A stretch of DNA of 64,000 nt. It comes from Streptosporangium sp. NBC_01495. Its GTDB lineage: Bacteria; Actinomycetota; Actinomycetes; Streptosporangiales; Streptosporangiaceae. The stretch is from positions 6,324,001-6,388,000 of the forward strand of contig NZ_CP109430.1 in the NCBI RefSeq assembly GCF_036250735.1, given 5' to 3'. The notes under the pieces were generated by a model. The model was not told where the DNA came from. It searched no databases and saw only the letters and a list, made by a program, of their open reading frames with translations. This document shows, in pieces, positions 26,405 through 34,467 of the stretch. The first letter of the stretch is position 1. The number at the start of each line of letters is the position of its first letter. A program made the position numbers and the translations under genes.

Positions 26405-27367
26405 CTACGGCCGGTGCTGCCGCCCGATCTGGACCGCGACCCCGTCCAGCAGGAGCCGCAGCCCGGCCTCGAAGAACGCGGTCAGTTCGAATTCCAGGTG
26501 GTCGTCGAGAGGCGCCGTGGGCGTTGAGAGCCTGGCATGAAACGTCAGGAGGTGGGCGGTGTACCACTGGTCGGGCGACAGCCCCGTGTGCCGCTCCGCG
26601 TCGTGCTGCGCCTCCAGGTTCGTGGCCGTTCCTCTTACGTGGTTGGCCACCGCCCACCACACGACCCGGGCCGCCTCGGGGTCGAGGCCGAGCCCGAGCA
26701 CGGCGTTCATGCTCCAGGTGCCGAACCTGAGCATGTTGGACAGCGGCTGCGGATGGGTGAGCGACATGAGACGGGACAACCAGGGGTGGCGCAGATAAAG
26801 GCGCCACTGCAGGCGCGCCGCGAGTTCCAGATGGGCCCGCCAGCCCGCCGGAGGCTCCTGTGGTAGCTCCAGCTCGCCGAACACGGCGTCGGCCATGAGC
26901 GTGGCCAGTTCCTCCTTGTCGCGTACCAGGCCGTACAGCGACATGGTGGGCATGCCGAGCATCGTCGTGACGCCGCGCATGGACACCGCCTCAAAGCCCT
27001 GCGCGTCCGCGATGGCGATCGCCGCGCGCACGACCCGCTCGCGCTCGACGTTCTGATCGGCCACCATCGGACGCCGCTCCCGGCTCGCGTGGCCCGCCCC
27101 GCGACGAGGCGCGGGTGCGGGGGTGGATACGGGGACGGGTTCGGCCACGACGGTGCCGACGCGGGGGACGGCCACCACCCTCCCCCGTCGGCGCAGCGTG
27201 TCCAGCGCCTTGGTGGCGGTCGCGATGGCCACTCCCCACTGTGCGGCGGCCTGCCTGATGGAGGGGACGCGGTCGCCGGGCCGCAACGTGCCCGTGTCGA
27301 TGCGCCGCTCGATCTCCCGCACGATCCGCAGGTACGGCGGCGCGGAGCCGCTCCCAGCTCGCTGCAT
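26405..27367 (-). CDS. GntR-TetR fusion transcriptional regulator
   Basis: A 320-residue protein with two DNA-binding domains: a GntR winged helix at about 10-75 (YLRIVREIERRIDTGTLRPGDRVPS, shortened: RIDTGTLRPGDRVPSIRQ) and a TetR-like helix-turn-helix at about 108-155 (AIADAQGFEAVSMRGVTTML and MSLYGLVRDKEEL), then a TetR C-terminal ligand domain. A Pro/Ala linker joins them. This arrangement occurs in actinomycetes but is uncommon. It is divergent from the carotenoid oxygenase gene and probably controls it. The ATG at 27367 is taken; no strong ribosome site is seen. Confidence 0.85.
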   Translation of the reverse strand: MQRAGSGSAPPYLRIVREIERRIDTGTLRPGDRVPSIRQAAAQWGVAIATATKALDTLRRRGRVVAVPRVGTVVAEPVPVSTPAPAPRRGAGHASRERRPMVADQNVERERVVRAAIAIADAQGFEAVSMRGVTTMLGMPTMSLYGLVRDKEELATLMADAVFGELELPQEPPAGWRAHLELAARLQWRLYLRHPWLSRLMSLTHPQPLSNMLRFGTWSMNAVLGLGLDPEAARVVWWAVANHVRGTATNLEAQHDAERHTGLSPDQWYTAHLLTFHARLSTPTAPLDDHLEFELTAFFEAGLRLLLDGVAVQIGRQHRP

Positions 27368-27489
27368 GGCCGATCGCCTCCCAACTCCTGCACTAGGGCA
27401 GTTACGACTCGATCGCAGCGGCCGGGCAGCCATCGTCCCGCCCCTGGTGAGCGGCCGATTCACTGGCCTAGTACATCGCGGGCGGCCGC

Positions 27490-27545
27490 CCTGTACCGGT
27501 GTTTTCCCGGTGTACCGTCACGCTTCGTACACCGTACAACGAATC
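27490..27545. promoter_or_regulatory. Divergent promoter with repeated GTAC half-sites
   Basis: Between the regulator and carotenoid oxygenase starts lie CTGTACCGG, CGGTGTACCG and a TTCGT/ACGAA dyad enclosing GTACACCGTAC. The repeated GTAC-centred half-sites are plausible operators for the adjacent GntR-TetR protein. Confidence 0.45.
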
Positions 27546-27559
27546 GACCTGAGGTGAGC

Positions 27560-28921
27560 ATGCGCCACTACGACCGTTACCTGCACGGGCCTTTCGCCCC
27601 GGTAAAGGAGGAGGTCACCGCCTACGACCTGCCCGTGACCGGACGCCTGCCCGCCGACCTGAACGGCCGCTACCTGCGGCTGGGCCCGAACCCGCTCGGC
27701 GTGGAGGACCCCATCACGCACTTCTGGGCCTTCGGCGCGGGAATGGTGCACGGCGTGCGCATCCGCGACGGCCGAGCCGAGTGGTACCGCAACCGCTGGG
27801 TCCGCTCGACGGAGGTCTCTGACGCACTGGACAGGATGCAGCGCGGGCTGCAGCCGCCCGCGTTCCTGCCGCCCTCCCCGAACATCCACGTGCTCCGTCA
27901 CGCCGGGCGCACCCTGGCCCTGTCGGAGGCCGGCGGACTGCCGCACGAACTCGGCTACGAACTCGACACGATCGGGGAGTGCCCCATGGGCGCCACGCCC
28001 GAGGGTTCCAGCGCCAACGCACACTCGAAGATCGATCCGCGCACCGGCGACCTACACTCGGTGGCGTACGTGCTGGGACGTCCGTTCGCGCAGCACATCG
28101 TCACCGATCCGGCGGGAACGGTCACCCGGGTCGCTGACATCCCGCTGCCTGGGGACCTCCCGTTCCTCCACGACTTCGCGCTGTCGGAGAACTTCGTGGT
28201 CGTCTTCGACATCCCGCTGACGTTCAGCATGGACGCGATGCGCTTCGGCTGGGACCCCGCGCACCAGGCCCACGTGGGCGTCCTGCCCCGGGCGGAAGGG
28301 CAGGTCCGCTGGTTCCCCGTCGATTCCTTCTACGTCAGCCACATCCTCAACGCCCACGACGACGGCTCGACGATCACCGTGGACCTGATCGTCGCCGAGG
28401 GACCCGTGGACGTCACCGATCCCGGCGGCATCAAGCCCAGGCTCGACCGCTGGACCATCGACCTACGCGCCGGGCGGCTGGAGCAGCGATGCGTGGACGA
28501 CCGGGCCCAGGACTTCCCGCGCGTGAACGACGCCTACGCCTCCCGTCCGCACCGCTACGGCTACTCCGCGGTGACCCCGGTGTACGGCATGCAGTTCACT
28601 CCCGAAGGCCCGCACCCTGACGACGCGTTCACCAACGCGCTGGTCAAGCACGACCTGGTGCGGGGCACGACGGAGGTGCACGGGTTCGCGCGGGACGCCG
28701 CCGTCGGTGAGGCCGCGTTCGCCGCAGACCCGAGCGGCGATCAGAACGAGGGCGCGGAGGACGCCGGTTACCTGATGGCCTACGTCGCCGACCCCGAGCG
28801 CGGCGCCTCGGACCTGGTGATCCTGTCCGCTCAGGACTTCACCGGGCAGCCCGTGGCCCGCGTCCACCTGCCGGTACGCGTGCCCCTCGGCTTCCACGGA
28901 AACTGGATCCCGGACGCCTGA
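27560..28921 (+). CDS. Carotenoid cleavage oxygenase family protein
   Basis: A 453-residue seven-bladed propeller enzyme of the RPE65/carotenoid oxygenase family, which cleaves double bonds of carotenoids, apocarotenoids or stilbenes with a non-heme iron. The four iron-binding histidines can be placed: H155 (ANAHSKIDP), H204 (LPFLHDFAL), H261 or H266 (SHILNAHDDG) and H446 (GFHGNW). NGRYLRLGPNP and HGVRIRDG are also typical. GGTGAGC precedes ATG 27560. Downstream lie an FMN-reductase relic in the same frame and an aldo/keto reductase. Confidence 0.93.
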   Translation: MRHYDRYLHGPFAPVKEEVTAYDLPVTGRLPADLNGRYLRLGPNPLGVEDPITHFWAFGAGMVHGVRIRDGRAEWYRNRWVRSTEVSDALDRMQRGLQPPAFLPPSPNIHVLRHAGRTLALSEAGGLPHELGYELDTIGECPMGATPEGSSANAHSKIDPRTGDLHSVAYVLGRPFAQHIVTDPAGTVTRVADIPLPGDLPFLHDFALSENFVVVFDIPLTFSMDAMRFGWDPAHQAHVGVLPRAEGQVRWFPVDSFYVSHILNAHDDGSTITVDLIVAEGPVDVTDPGGIKPRLDRWTIDLRAGRLEQRCVDDRAQDFPRVNDAYASRPHRYGYSAVTPVYGMQFTPEGPHPDDAFTNALVKHDLVRGTTEVHGFARDAAVGEAAFAADPSGDQNEGAEDAGYLMAYVADPERGASDLVILSAQDFTGQPVARVHLPVRVPLGFHGNWIPDA

Positions 28922-29206
28922 AAGCCGAAGGCCGCCGGGTTCGTCAGCCACGGCGTGCACGGCGGCACCCGGGCCGTGGAGCACCTGCGGCTGACCATGA
29001 CCGAACTGCAGGTCGCCAACGTGCGCACCCAAGTCGCGCTGCCGGCGTTCACCGACTTCGAGATCACCGACCCGGCCGAGCCCGGCGTGATCGCCCCCGG
29101 CCCCTACCAGGAGCCCACCCTGAACGAGCTGCTCGACGAGGTAATCGCCTGGTCCCGGGCCCTCAAGCCGCTGCGCGAGGTCACCTCGCAGGCGGTATCC
29201 GCCTGA
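28922..29206 (+). pseudogene. NADPH-dependent FMN reductase fragment, C-terminal
   Basis: Starting directly after the carotenoid oxygenase stop, and in the same frame, the sequence reads KPKAAGFVSHG, GGTRAVEHLRLTMTELQ and VRTQVALPAFTDFE. This is the C-terminal half of a flavodoxin-like NADPH:FMN reductase (AAFVSYGG...RAVEQLR pattern). The N-terminal half with the FMN phosphate loop is absent and there is no proper start. A deletion presumably fused the two genes, leaving the TGA between them. Confidence 0.6.
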
Positions 29207-29239
29207 CAGGCACGCATCAGAGGAAGAGAGAACGATCCC

Positions 29240-30265
29240 ATGCGTTACCGACTGCTGGGCCGTACCGGACTGCGGGTTTCCGAGGTGTTCCTGGGTGCCA
29301 TGACCTTCGGTGAGGCGGGGTTCGGCGCGTCCCGGGAGGAGTCCGGCCGCATCCTGGACGTATACGCCGAGGCCGGGGGCAATGTCGTCGACACGGCGAA
29401 CTTCTACGCCGGCGGCCAGAGCGAGAGTCTGCTCGGCGAGCTGCTGGAGGGCCGCCGAGACCGGTTCGTCGTGGCGACCAAGTACACCGTCTCCCGCGAC
29501 GGCACCGACCCCAACGCCGCCGGCAGCCACCGCAAGAACCTCACCCTGTCACTGGAGGAGAGCCTGCGGCGACTGCGCACCGACTATCTCGACCTGTACT
29601 GGGTCAACCTGTGGGACCGGCACACCCCAATCGAGGAGACGATGCGGGCGCTGGACGACGCCGTCCGCGCCGGAAAGATCCTGTACGTCGGCATCTCCGA
29701 CGCCCCCGCCTGGATCGTCGCCCAGGCCAACACCCTGGCCGAGCTACGCGGCTGGACACCGTTCGCGGCCCTGCAGGCGCCCTACAACCTGCTCAACCGC
29801 GATATCGAACGCGAGCTGTTGCCGATGGCCGAGGCGTTCGGCCTGACGGTCGCCGCCTGGGGGCCGCTCGCCCACGGCGTCCTGTCGGGCAAGTTCACCC
29901 GCCCCCAAGGCCCGCAAGGGAGCACCCGGATCGCCCCCGGCCCCCTCGGCGCTCACGAGCACGCCGCCGCCCGAGCCGTACAGGAGGTCGCCGATGACGT
30001 GGGGTCGACCCCCGCGCAGGTAGCCATCGCCTGGGCGCGGGCGCGGTCACGGGCCGTGCACCCGATCCTGGGCGCCAGAACCGCCGAGCAACTCCAGGAC
30101 ACCCTGAGCGCCCTCGACCTCGTCCTGCGCGACGAAGCGCTGCGAAGCCTGGAGGAGGCCACCGACTTCACCCTCGGTTTCCCCGGCGACTTCCTCGCGG
30201 AGGCGGGCCCGCCGGCCGTGTTCGGCGAGGCCTTTGCCCGACTCGACGGGAGACGACTCCCGTGA
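29240..30265 (+). CDS. Aldo/keto reductase
   Basis: A 341-residue TIM-barrel NADPH-dependent reductase. D51 and Y56 (DTANFYAGG) and K81 (ATKYT) of the catalytic tetrad are present. The fourth residue, normally His in a YWVH-type motif, is Asn123 (YWVNLWD), which should alter or reduce carbonyl reduction. The C-terminal cofactor-binding part ILGARTAEQLQDTL is normal. AGGAAGAGAG lies upstream of ATG 29240. Together with the carotenoid oxygenase it may reduce an apocarotenal, but this is inference. Confidence 0.9.
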   Translation: MRYRLLGRTGLRVSEVFLGAMTFGEAGFGASREESGRILDVYAEAGGNVVDTANFYAGGQSESLLGELLEGRRDRFVVATKYTVSRDGTDPNAAGSHRKNLTLSLEESLRRLRTDYLDLYWVNLWDRHTPIEETMRALDDAVRAGKILYVGISDAPAWIVAQANTLAELRGWTPFAALQAPYNLLNRDIERELLPMAEAFGLTVAAWGPLAHGVLSGKFTRPQGPQGSTRIAPGPLGAHEHAAARAVQEVADDVGSTPAQVAIAWARARSRAVHPILGARTAEQLQDTLSALDLVLRDEALRSLEEATDFTLGFPGDFLAEAGPPAVFGEAFARLDGRRLP

Positions 30266-30360
30266 TCGAAACAGGTGCACGGGGAGAGTAGTGCGCACTG
30301 TCCCGTACCCCAGCGTTTGTCCTGGTCAACGGTGACCTTCATGATCTTCCTTGATCCTTC

Positions 30361-30408
30361 TCAGTCGTGCAGGGATCCGCCGCCGTCAATGGACCATGTC
30401 TGACCGTT
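30361..30408 (-). pseudogene. Short-chain dehydrogenase C-terminal scrap
   Basis: The minus strand ends NGQTWSIDGGGSLHD and a stop at 30361. This is the characteristic tail of many SDR enzymes (GQxxxxDGGxSL). Only about 15 codons are recognisable before the sequence changes, next to the IS copy. Confidence 0.4.
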
Positions 30409-30487
30409 GGGCCACCAGGAGCTCATCGAGCACATGACCATCACCTCAGCGGAAGACACCGTCGCAAGCGCTCGGATGGCTCAACTC

Positions 30488-30985
30488 ATTGAGTTGTTGT
30501 CAGTAACCGAAGATCACGTTGTGTGATGACGGCAGGGTCCAATCGTGCTCGCGGTAGAGCAGGACCAGTGCCGCTTGGGTGATCTTCGCGATGCGCCACG
30601 GGTCGAGACTGACCCGGCGCAGGGCTTTGAAGGTGACGGTGAGCAGGGCGTTGGCGCGTTCGCCGACTCCGCGCAGGCCGCGCAGGAGCTTGTTGTAGGT
30701 GTGCTGATCGTCGCTGAGCTTGTGCTGGCCGGCTTTCTTCTTGATCGGGACGTGGATGATGTCGGCGGCGCCTTCGTAGCCCAGGTCGGCCAGGATCGGC
30801 AGGTCTGCGCGGATGGCCGCCAGGGCGGTGATGGTGCCGTGGTGGCGGGCGCAGGTCATGTCGTGTTCGCGGCCGCGCCGGACGTCGGAGACCCACAGGG
30901 GCCAGCCGTCGGGAGCGGAGATGACCTGGATGTTGCCGCCGTGGTGTTGGTGCTTTCCGGACCACCACAACTGCCCAGCCCACGC
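30488..30985 (-). mobile_element. Truncated IS5-family element, 3' part of transposase
   Basis: On the minus strand a DDE transposase fragment reads WWSGKHQHHGGNIQVISAPD, then RRGREHDMTCARHHG and ADLGYEGAADIIHVPIKK, and ends HNVIFGY. This is the C-terminal half of an IS112-type IS5-family transposase. The first half is lost at about 30985. The outer end (30488 on) carries ATTGAGTTGTTGTCAGTAAC. Bases 30488-30881 are an almost exact inverted copy of 32675-33068. Confidence 0.8.
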
Positions 30986-31036
30986 GAACCTCGCGACGTC
31001 CGGACCTACCTTGCGATCAAACGTGCAACGTTCGAA

Positions 31037-32275
31037 CTACCCCTGCGAGAGAGAATCCTGCGTTTCGTGCCTTCCCTGCGCCTTCTCGGGGGTGTCGGTG
31101 CACCGCTCTTTGCGGCCCAGGGACAGAAATTGCTCCTCAAGGAGGAGCAGCAGCGCGGCGGCCGTCATCAGGCCGCCGACCAGAAAGGTGCCGCGCACGC
31201 TGATGAGGGGAAGCAGCAGGCCGCCCGCGAGGGCGCCCGCGGCCACGCCCAGGTTGTAGGCGGCGCCGTTCGCGGCGATGGCTGTTTCCGTGCGGCCCGG
31301 CGCAAAGTGCATGACCTGGCTCTGTGTGGCCATGAAGATGGGCCCCAGCGAGGCGCCGAGGAACACGATCGTGATCACTGCCAGGGTCTGCGACTCGCCT
31401 GCGGCGGACAGGCCGAGCAGTGCCACCGCCTGCGTCGTCACGGGGAGCGTGAGGGTCGCCCGGGGAAAGCGGTCGAGGAGCCGCCCGTACACCGCGACGC
31501 CGACGATGCCGGTGATGCCGAGGACCAGGAGCAGGGTGCTGACGGAGGACTCGCTGAACCCAGCTTCGTCCACCAGGAACGTGGAGATGTAGGTGTACCC
31601 GGCGAAGACGCCGGTGACCGTGAGCCCGGTGACGGTCAGCACGACCGCGAACCGGCGGGTGTCCGGCGCCACGCCGCGCACGGCGTGCCCCGCCTCCTCC
31701 GGACGGGACGTCGGCAGCACAGTGGCGATCACGATGAAGGAGGGGATGGCCAGCGCGCCGACCACCAGGAACGGCACCGGCCAGCCGGCCTGCTGGCCCA
31801 GCCAGGTGCCGCCGGGCACCCCGAGGACGAGGGCGAGCGAACCGCCCACGGACAGCGCTCCTATGACGCGCCCGCGGACGCGCGGGGGAAACAGGCCGAC
31901 CGCGACGGGCCCCATCACCGCCCAGAACAGCGCCTGGGCCACCGCAGTGACCAATCGGCTCGCCAGCAGCACCCAGTACGAGGAGACCAGAGCCGCCACG
32001 ACGCTCGCGAGGAACAGCGTGGCCAGCAGGACGCAGAGGACTAACCGACGGGGGACCGAGCGGGTCACCGTGGCGATCGGCACCGAGACGAGGGCCACGG
32101 TCAGGCCATAGCCAGACACCAGCAGACCGACGGCCGACAACGACTGGCCCAGGTCCTCCGACATCAGCTTGAGAATGCCGATCGGCAAATTCTCGGTGGT
32201 ATTGAAGGCGAACGCGCCCAGCATGAGCGCACCCACCACGGCCACACCACGCCACTTCGTCGACTCCGTCGTCAT
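31037..32275 (-). CDS. MFS transporter, DHA1-type efflux
   Basis: A 412-residue twelve-helix major facilitator. The start MLGAFAFNTTENLPIGIL fits the DHA1 drug and sugar efflux (SotB/Cml-like) group, with the loop 2-3 region SRLVTAVAQALFWAVMGPVA and the motif LVSGYGLTVALVSVPIA. GGAGG is 5 nt before ATG 32275. It lies between two oppositely oriented defective IS copies and was probably carried in with them. A perfect palindrome stands 34 bp upstream of the start. The substrate is unknown; arabinose, amphenicol or other drug export is possible. Confidence 0.9.
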   Translation of the reverse strand: MTTESTKWRGVAVVGALMLGAFAFNTTENLPIGILKLMSEDLGQSLSAVGLLVSGYGLTVALVSVPIATVTRSVPRRLVLCVLLATLFLASVVAALVSSYWVLLASRLVTAVAQALFWAVMGPVAVGLFPPRVRGRVIGALSVGGSLALVLGVPGGTWLGQQAGWPVPFLVVGALAIPSFIVIATVLPTSRPEEAGHAVRGVAPDTRRFAVVLTVTGLTVTGVFAGYTYISTFLVDEAGFSESSVSTLLLVLGITGIVGVAVYGRLLDRFPRATLTLPVTTQAVALLGLSAAGESQTLAVITIVFLGASLGPIFMATQSQVMHFAPGRTETAIAANGAAYNLGVAAGALAGGLLLPLISVRGTFLVGGLMTAAALLLLLEEQFLSLGRKERCTDTPEKAQGRHETQDSLSQG

Positions 32276-32308
32276 ATATCCTCCACGTTCACAGCGAGCC
32301 ATTCCGAT

Positions 32309-32326
32309 CTCAGCCTGAAGGCTGAG
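32309..32326 (-). promoter_or_regulatory. Perfect 8-bp palindrome upstream of MFS gene
   Basis: CTCAGCCT (32309-32316) and AGGCTGAG (32319-32326) are exact complements separated by GA. It lies in the leader or promoter of the transporter gene and could be an operator for a regulator not present here. Confidence 0.5.
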
Positions 32327-32431
32327 GTGGGACGGTGCGCGCTGCCTGAACGCGGAGGATGGTGCAGTCGGTGCTTCACTGATAGGCGCTGAGCCGGTCA
32401 CCGCGGACCTGGCCGGCGCGGACTTGCAGGC

Positions 32432-33068
32432 AATGAGCTGTCGTCTGTAACTGTTCGTCGCTCTGCGTAGGGCTCGATTGTCTCGGTATGCCGCGGCCCG
32501 GTGGTCGACATGGGTAAAGCCCCTGATAGAAGTGGTCTTGACTAGAGATCAACTTCATAACCAGAGGCTTCACGCGCCCACCAGTGTCACATACTCGGCG
32601 ACCCTCGACGTCCGCCGGGAGACCGTGCTGTTCCTGTCCGCCCAGCTGCACGCCGAGCGCCGCCGCCGGGGCACCCGGCGCGGCCGCGAACACGACATGA
32701 CCTGCGCCCGCCACCACGGCACCATCACCGCCCTGGCGGCCATCCGCGCAGACCTGCCGATCCTGGCCGACCTGGGCTACGAAGGCGCCGCCGACATCAT
32801 CCACGTCCCGATCAAGAAGAAAGCCGGCCAGCACAAGCTCAGCGACGATCAGCACACCTACAACAAGCTCCTGCGCGGCCTGCGCGGAGTCGGCGAACGC
32901 GCCAACGCCCTGCTCACCGTCACCTTCAAAGCCCTGCGCCGGGTCAGTCTCGACCCGTGGCGCATCGCGAAGATCACCCAAGCGGCACTGGTCCTGCTCT
33001 ACCGCGAGCACGATTGGACCCTGTCGTCATCACACAACGTGATCTTCGGTTACTGACAACAACTCAAT
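32432..33068 (+). mobile_element. Internally deleted IS5-family element
   Basis: A 637-bp element with imperfect 20-bp terminal repeats (32432-32451 and 33049-33068, 16 of 20 matching). The frame joins the transposase N-terminus (DVRRETVLFLSAQLHAERRR) directly to GREHDMTCARHHG of the C-terminal half, so roughly a hundred or more central residues including DDE residues are missing. It is non-autonomous. Its right 394 bp match the first copy at 30488-30881 in inverted orientation with at least one base difference. Confidence 0.78.
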
Positions 33069-33182
33069 GAGCAGAGCAGGAAGGCGCACCACAGGATCGC
33101 CGCGATGCGCGGCCGGCTGACGCGGGCCCAGAAGAGCGGTGACGCCGATGAATATCATTCGGTCACCCCACAGGAAGGCGTT

Positions 33183-33344
33183 ATGGCAGACAAGTATGTT
33201 CGGCGCGGACATTGGGGGAGAAAGTCCGGATCAAAAAAGAAGCAGACGTCAGGGTGGGTGATCGTGGCCGCCATCGTCGGCGCGGCCTGGTTGTGGAGCG
33301 GACCACCGGCTGCTGGGGACCGCCGAGCCGGACCGATTCGTTGA
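33183..33344 (+). CDS. Small basic membrane protein
   Basis: A 53-residue peptide: a basic cytosolic start (MADKYVRRGHWGRKSGSKKK) and one hydrophobic segment (WVIVAAIVGAAWLW). AGGAAGG precedes ATG 33183 by 4-6 nt. It is unlike anything I can name, but start site and charge pattern support translation. Confidence 0.5.
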   Translation: MADKYVRRGHWGRKSGSKKKQTSGWVIVAAIVGAAWLWSGPPAAGDRRAGPIR

Positions 33345-33750
33345 GCCTGCGCAGGGCGGGGCGGCTGAGCTCACCGGTGAAGCAGCGCACACGCCGACCC
33401 GGGCGCGGCATGTGACAACCTCAGTGAGCCGCCGTTCGCAGTGCGAAGGGTTTGGTGCTGCCGCCGGAAATGCGGATGGTCACCACATGGCAGGGCTCGG
33501 CCTGCCCTGGCCGCTATTGATGGACAACTCGTTTTGCCGCTACACGGGTGAAAACCTGAGGTGACTCGGCTGGTTGTACGCCGCCGCGTGTTAGCCGTAC
33601 CTCTGACCTACGCCGACGCCCTCACTCCTCGATCGGGTGGGGGCGTCGTCATGTCCTGGTGCCCCAAAGAAACTGAATTCACCTGCCAACCTACGCCACG
33701 AACCGACCGTCTACATTCGCCCCATATTTCACATGCTGGAGGATGCACCA
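33345..33750. other. Intergenic region
   Basis: About 400 bp without a supported gene. A hairpin CGACGCCC (33614-33621) with GGGCGTCG (33641-33648) could be a terminator for the small membrane protein. The promoter of the following secreted protein should lie at the right end. Confidence 0.35.
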
Positions 33751-34227
33751 GTGCGCTCTTTCCCCCTGGCCCTGTCCGCTGTCGCCTTGGCCATGGCGCT
33801 TGTTCCCGTTGTGCCGGCGCAAGCCGCCGCGCTCCCCGCGGTCCAGTTCGCGAAGATCTACTACAACTCGCCCGGGTCGCCGGACAACGGGGCGAACAGC
33901 AGCCTGAACGGCGAGTGGGCGCAACTCAAGAACACCACCCGGAAGGCGATCAACCTCAAGGAGTGGACCCTCCGCGACAAGACGTCCGCACCGGATCACG
34001 TCTACACCTTCGGTACGTTCACCCTCGGCGCCGGGAAGACGGTCACGGTGCGGACCGGTAAGGGTACGAACACCTCGACCACCCGCTACTGGGGCCGGGC
34101 CGGAGGGACGTTCGCCTACATCTGGAACCAGGCCTCAGACACGGGATACGTCCGCAACCCGGCTGGAAAGCTCATCGACTCCTGCTCGTACAACAGCTCC
34201 CGGGTCGAGTCGGTCAACTGCCTGTAG
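33751..34227 (+). CDS. Secreted lamin-tail-domain protein
   Basis: A 158-residue exported protein: signal peptide about 1-26 (ending AQA), then a lamin tail domain with its usual marks NGEWAQLKNTTRKAINLKEW, TLRDKT and the YTFGTFTLGAGKTVTV strand, and a late Cys pair. LTD domains in actinomycetes are extracellular immunoglobulin-like modules often linked to nucleases or surface binding. GTG 33751 is chosen for GGAGG 8 nt upstream. Confidence 0.85.
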   Translation: MRSFPLALSAVALAMALVPVVPAQAAALPAVQFAKIYYNSPGSPDNGANSSLNGEWAQLKNTTRKAINLKEWTLRDKTSAPDHVYTFGTFTLGAGKTVTVRTGKGTNTSTTRYWGRAGGTFAYIWNQASDTGYVRNPAGKLIDSCSYNSSRVESVNCL

Positions 34228-34467
34228 CCGTACGACAAGGAGAGCCCTCGCCCATCACGGGCCAAGACCCCAACTCTCAGGGGACTCATTTCAGTTGAAC
34301 TGGCGGCGTACCTCTCCGCCTCTGTAGGCGATGATGTGCCGGGCGTCGAGGTAGAGGCCGACCTTTCGGTCACCTCGACGTCGTAGCCGGTCTTCTCCTT
34401 CACCCCCGTACGGCGGCCTACGGCAGAGGTTCACCTCATGGTCAGGGATCTCCCGCCGGAGTGATGC

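Noticed and set aside
34292-34370. Minus-strand scrap reading VGLYLDARHIIAYRGGEVRR
   Set aside because: Looks protein-like but is too short, without a start, to name or support as a gene.
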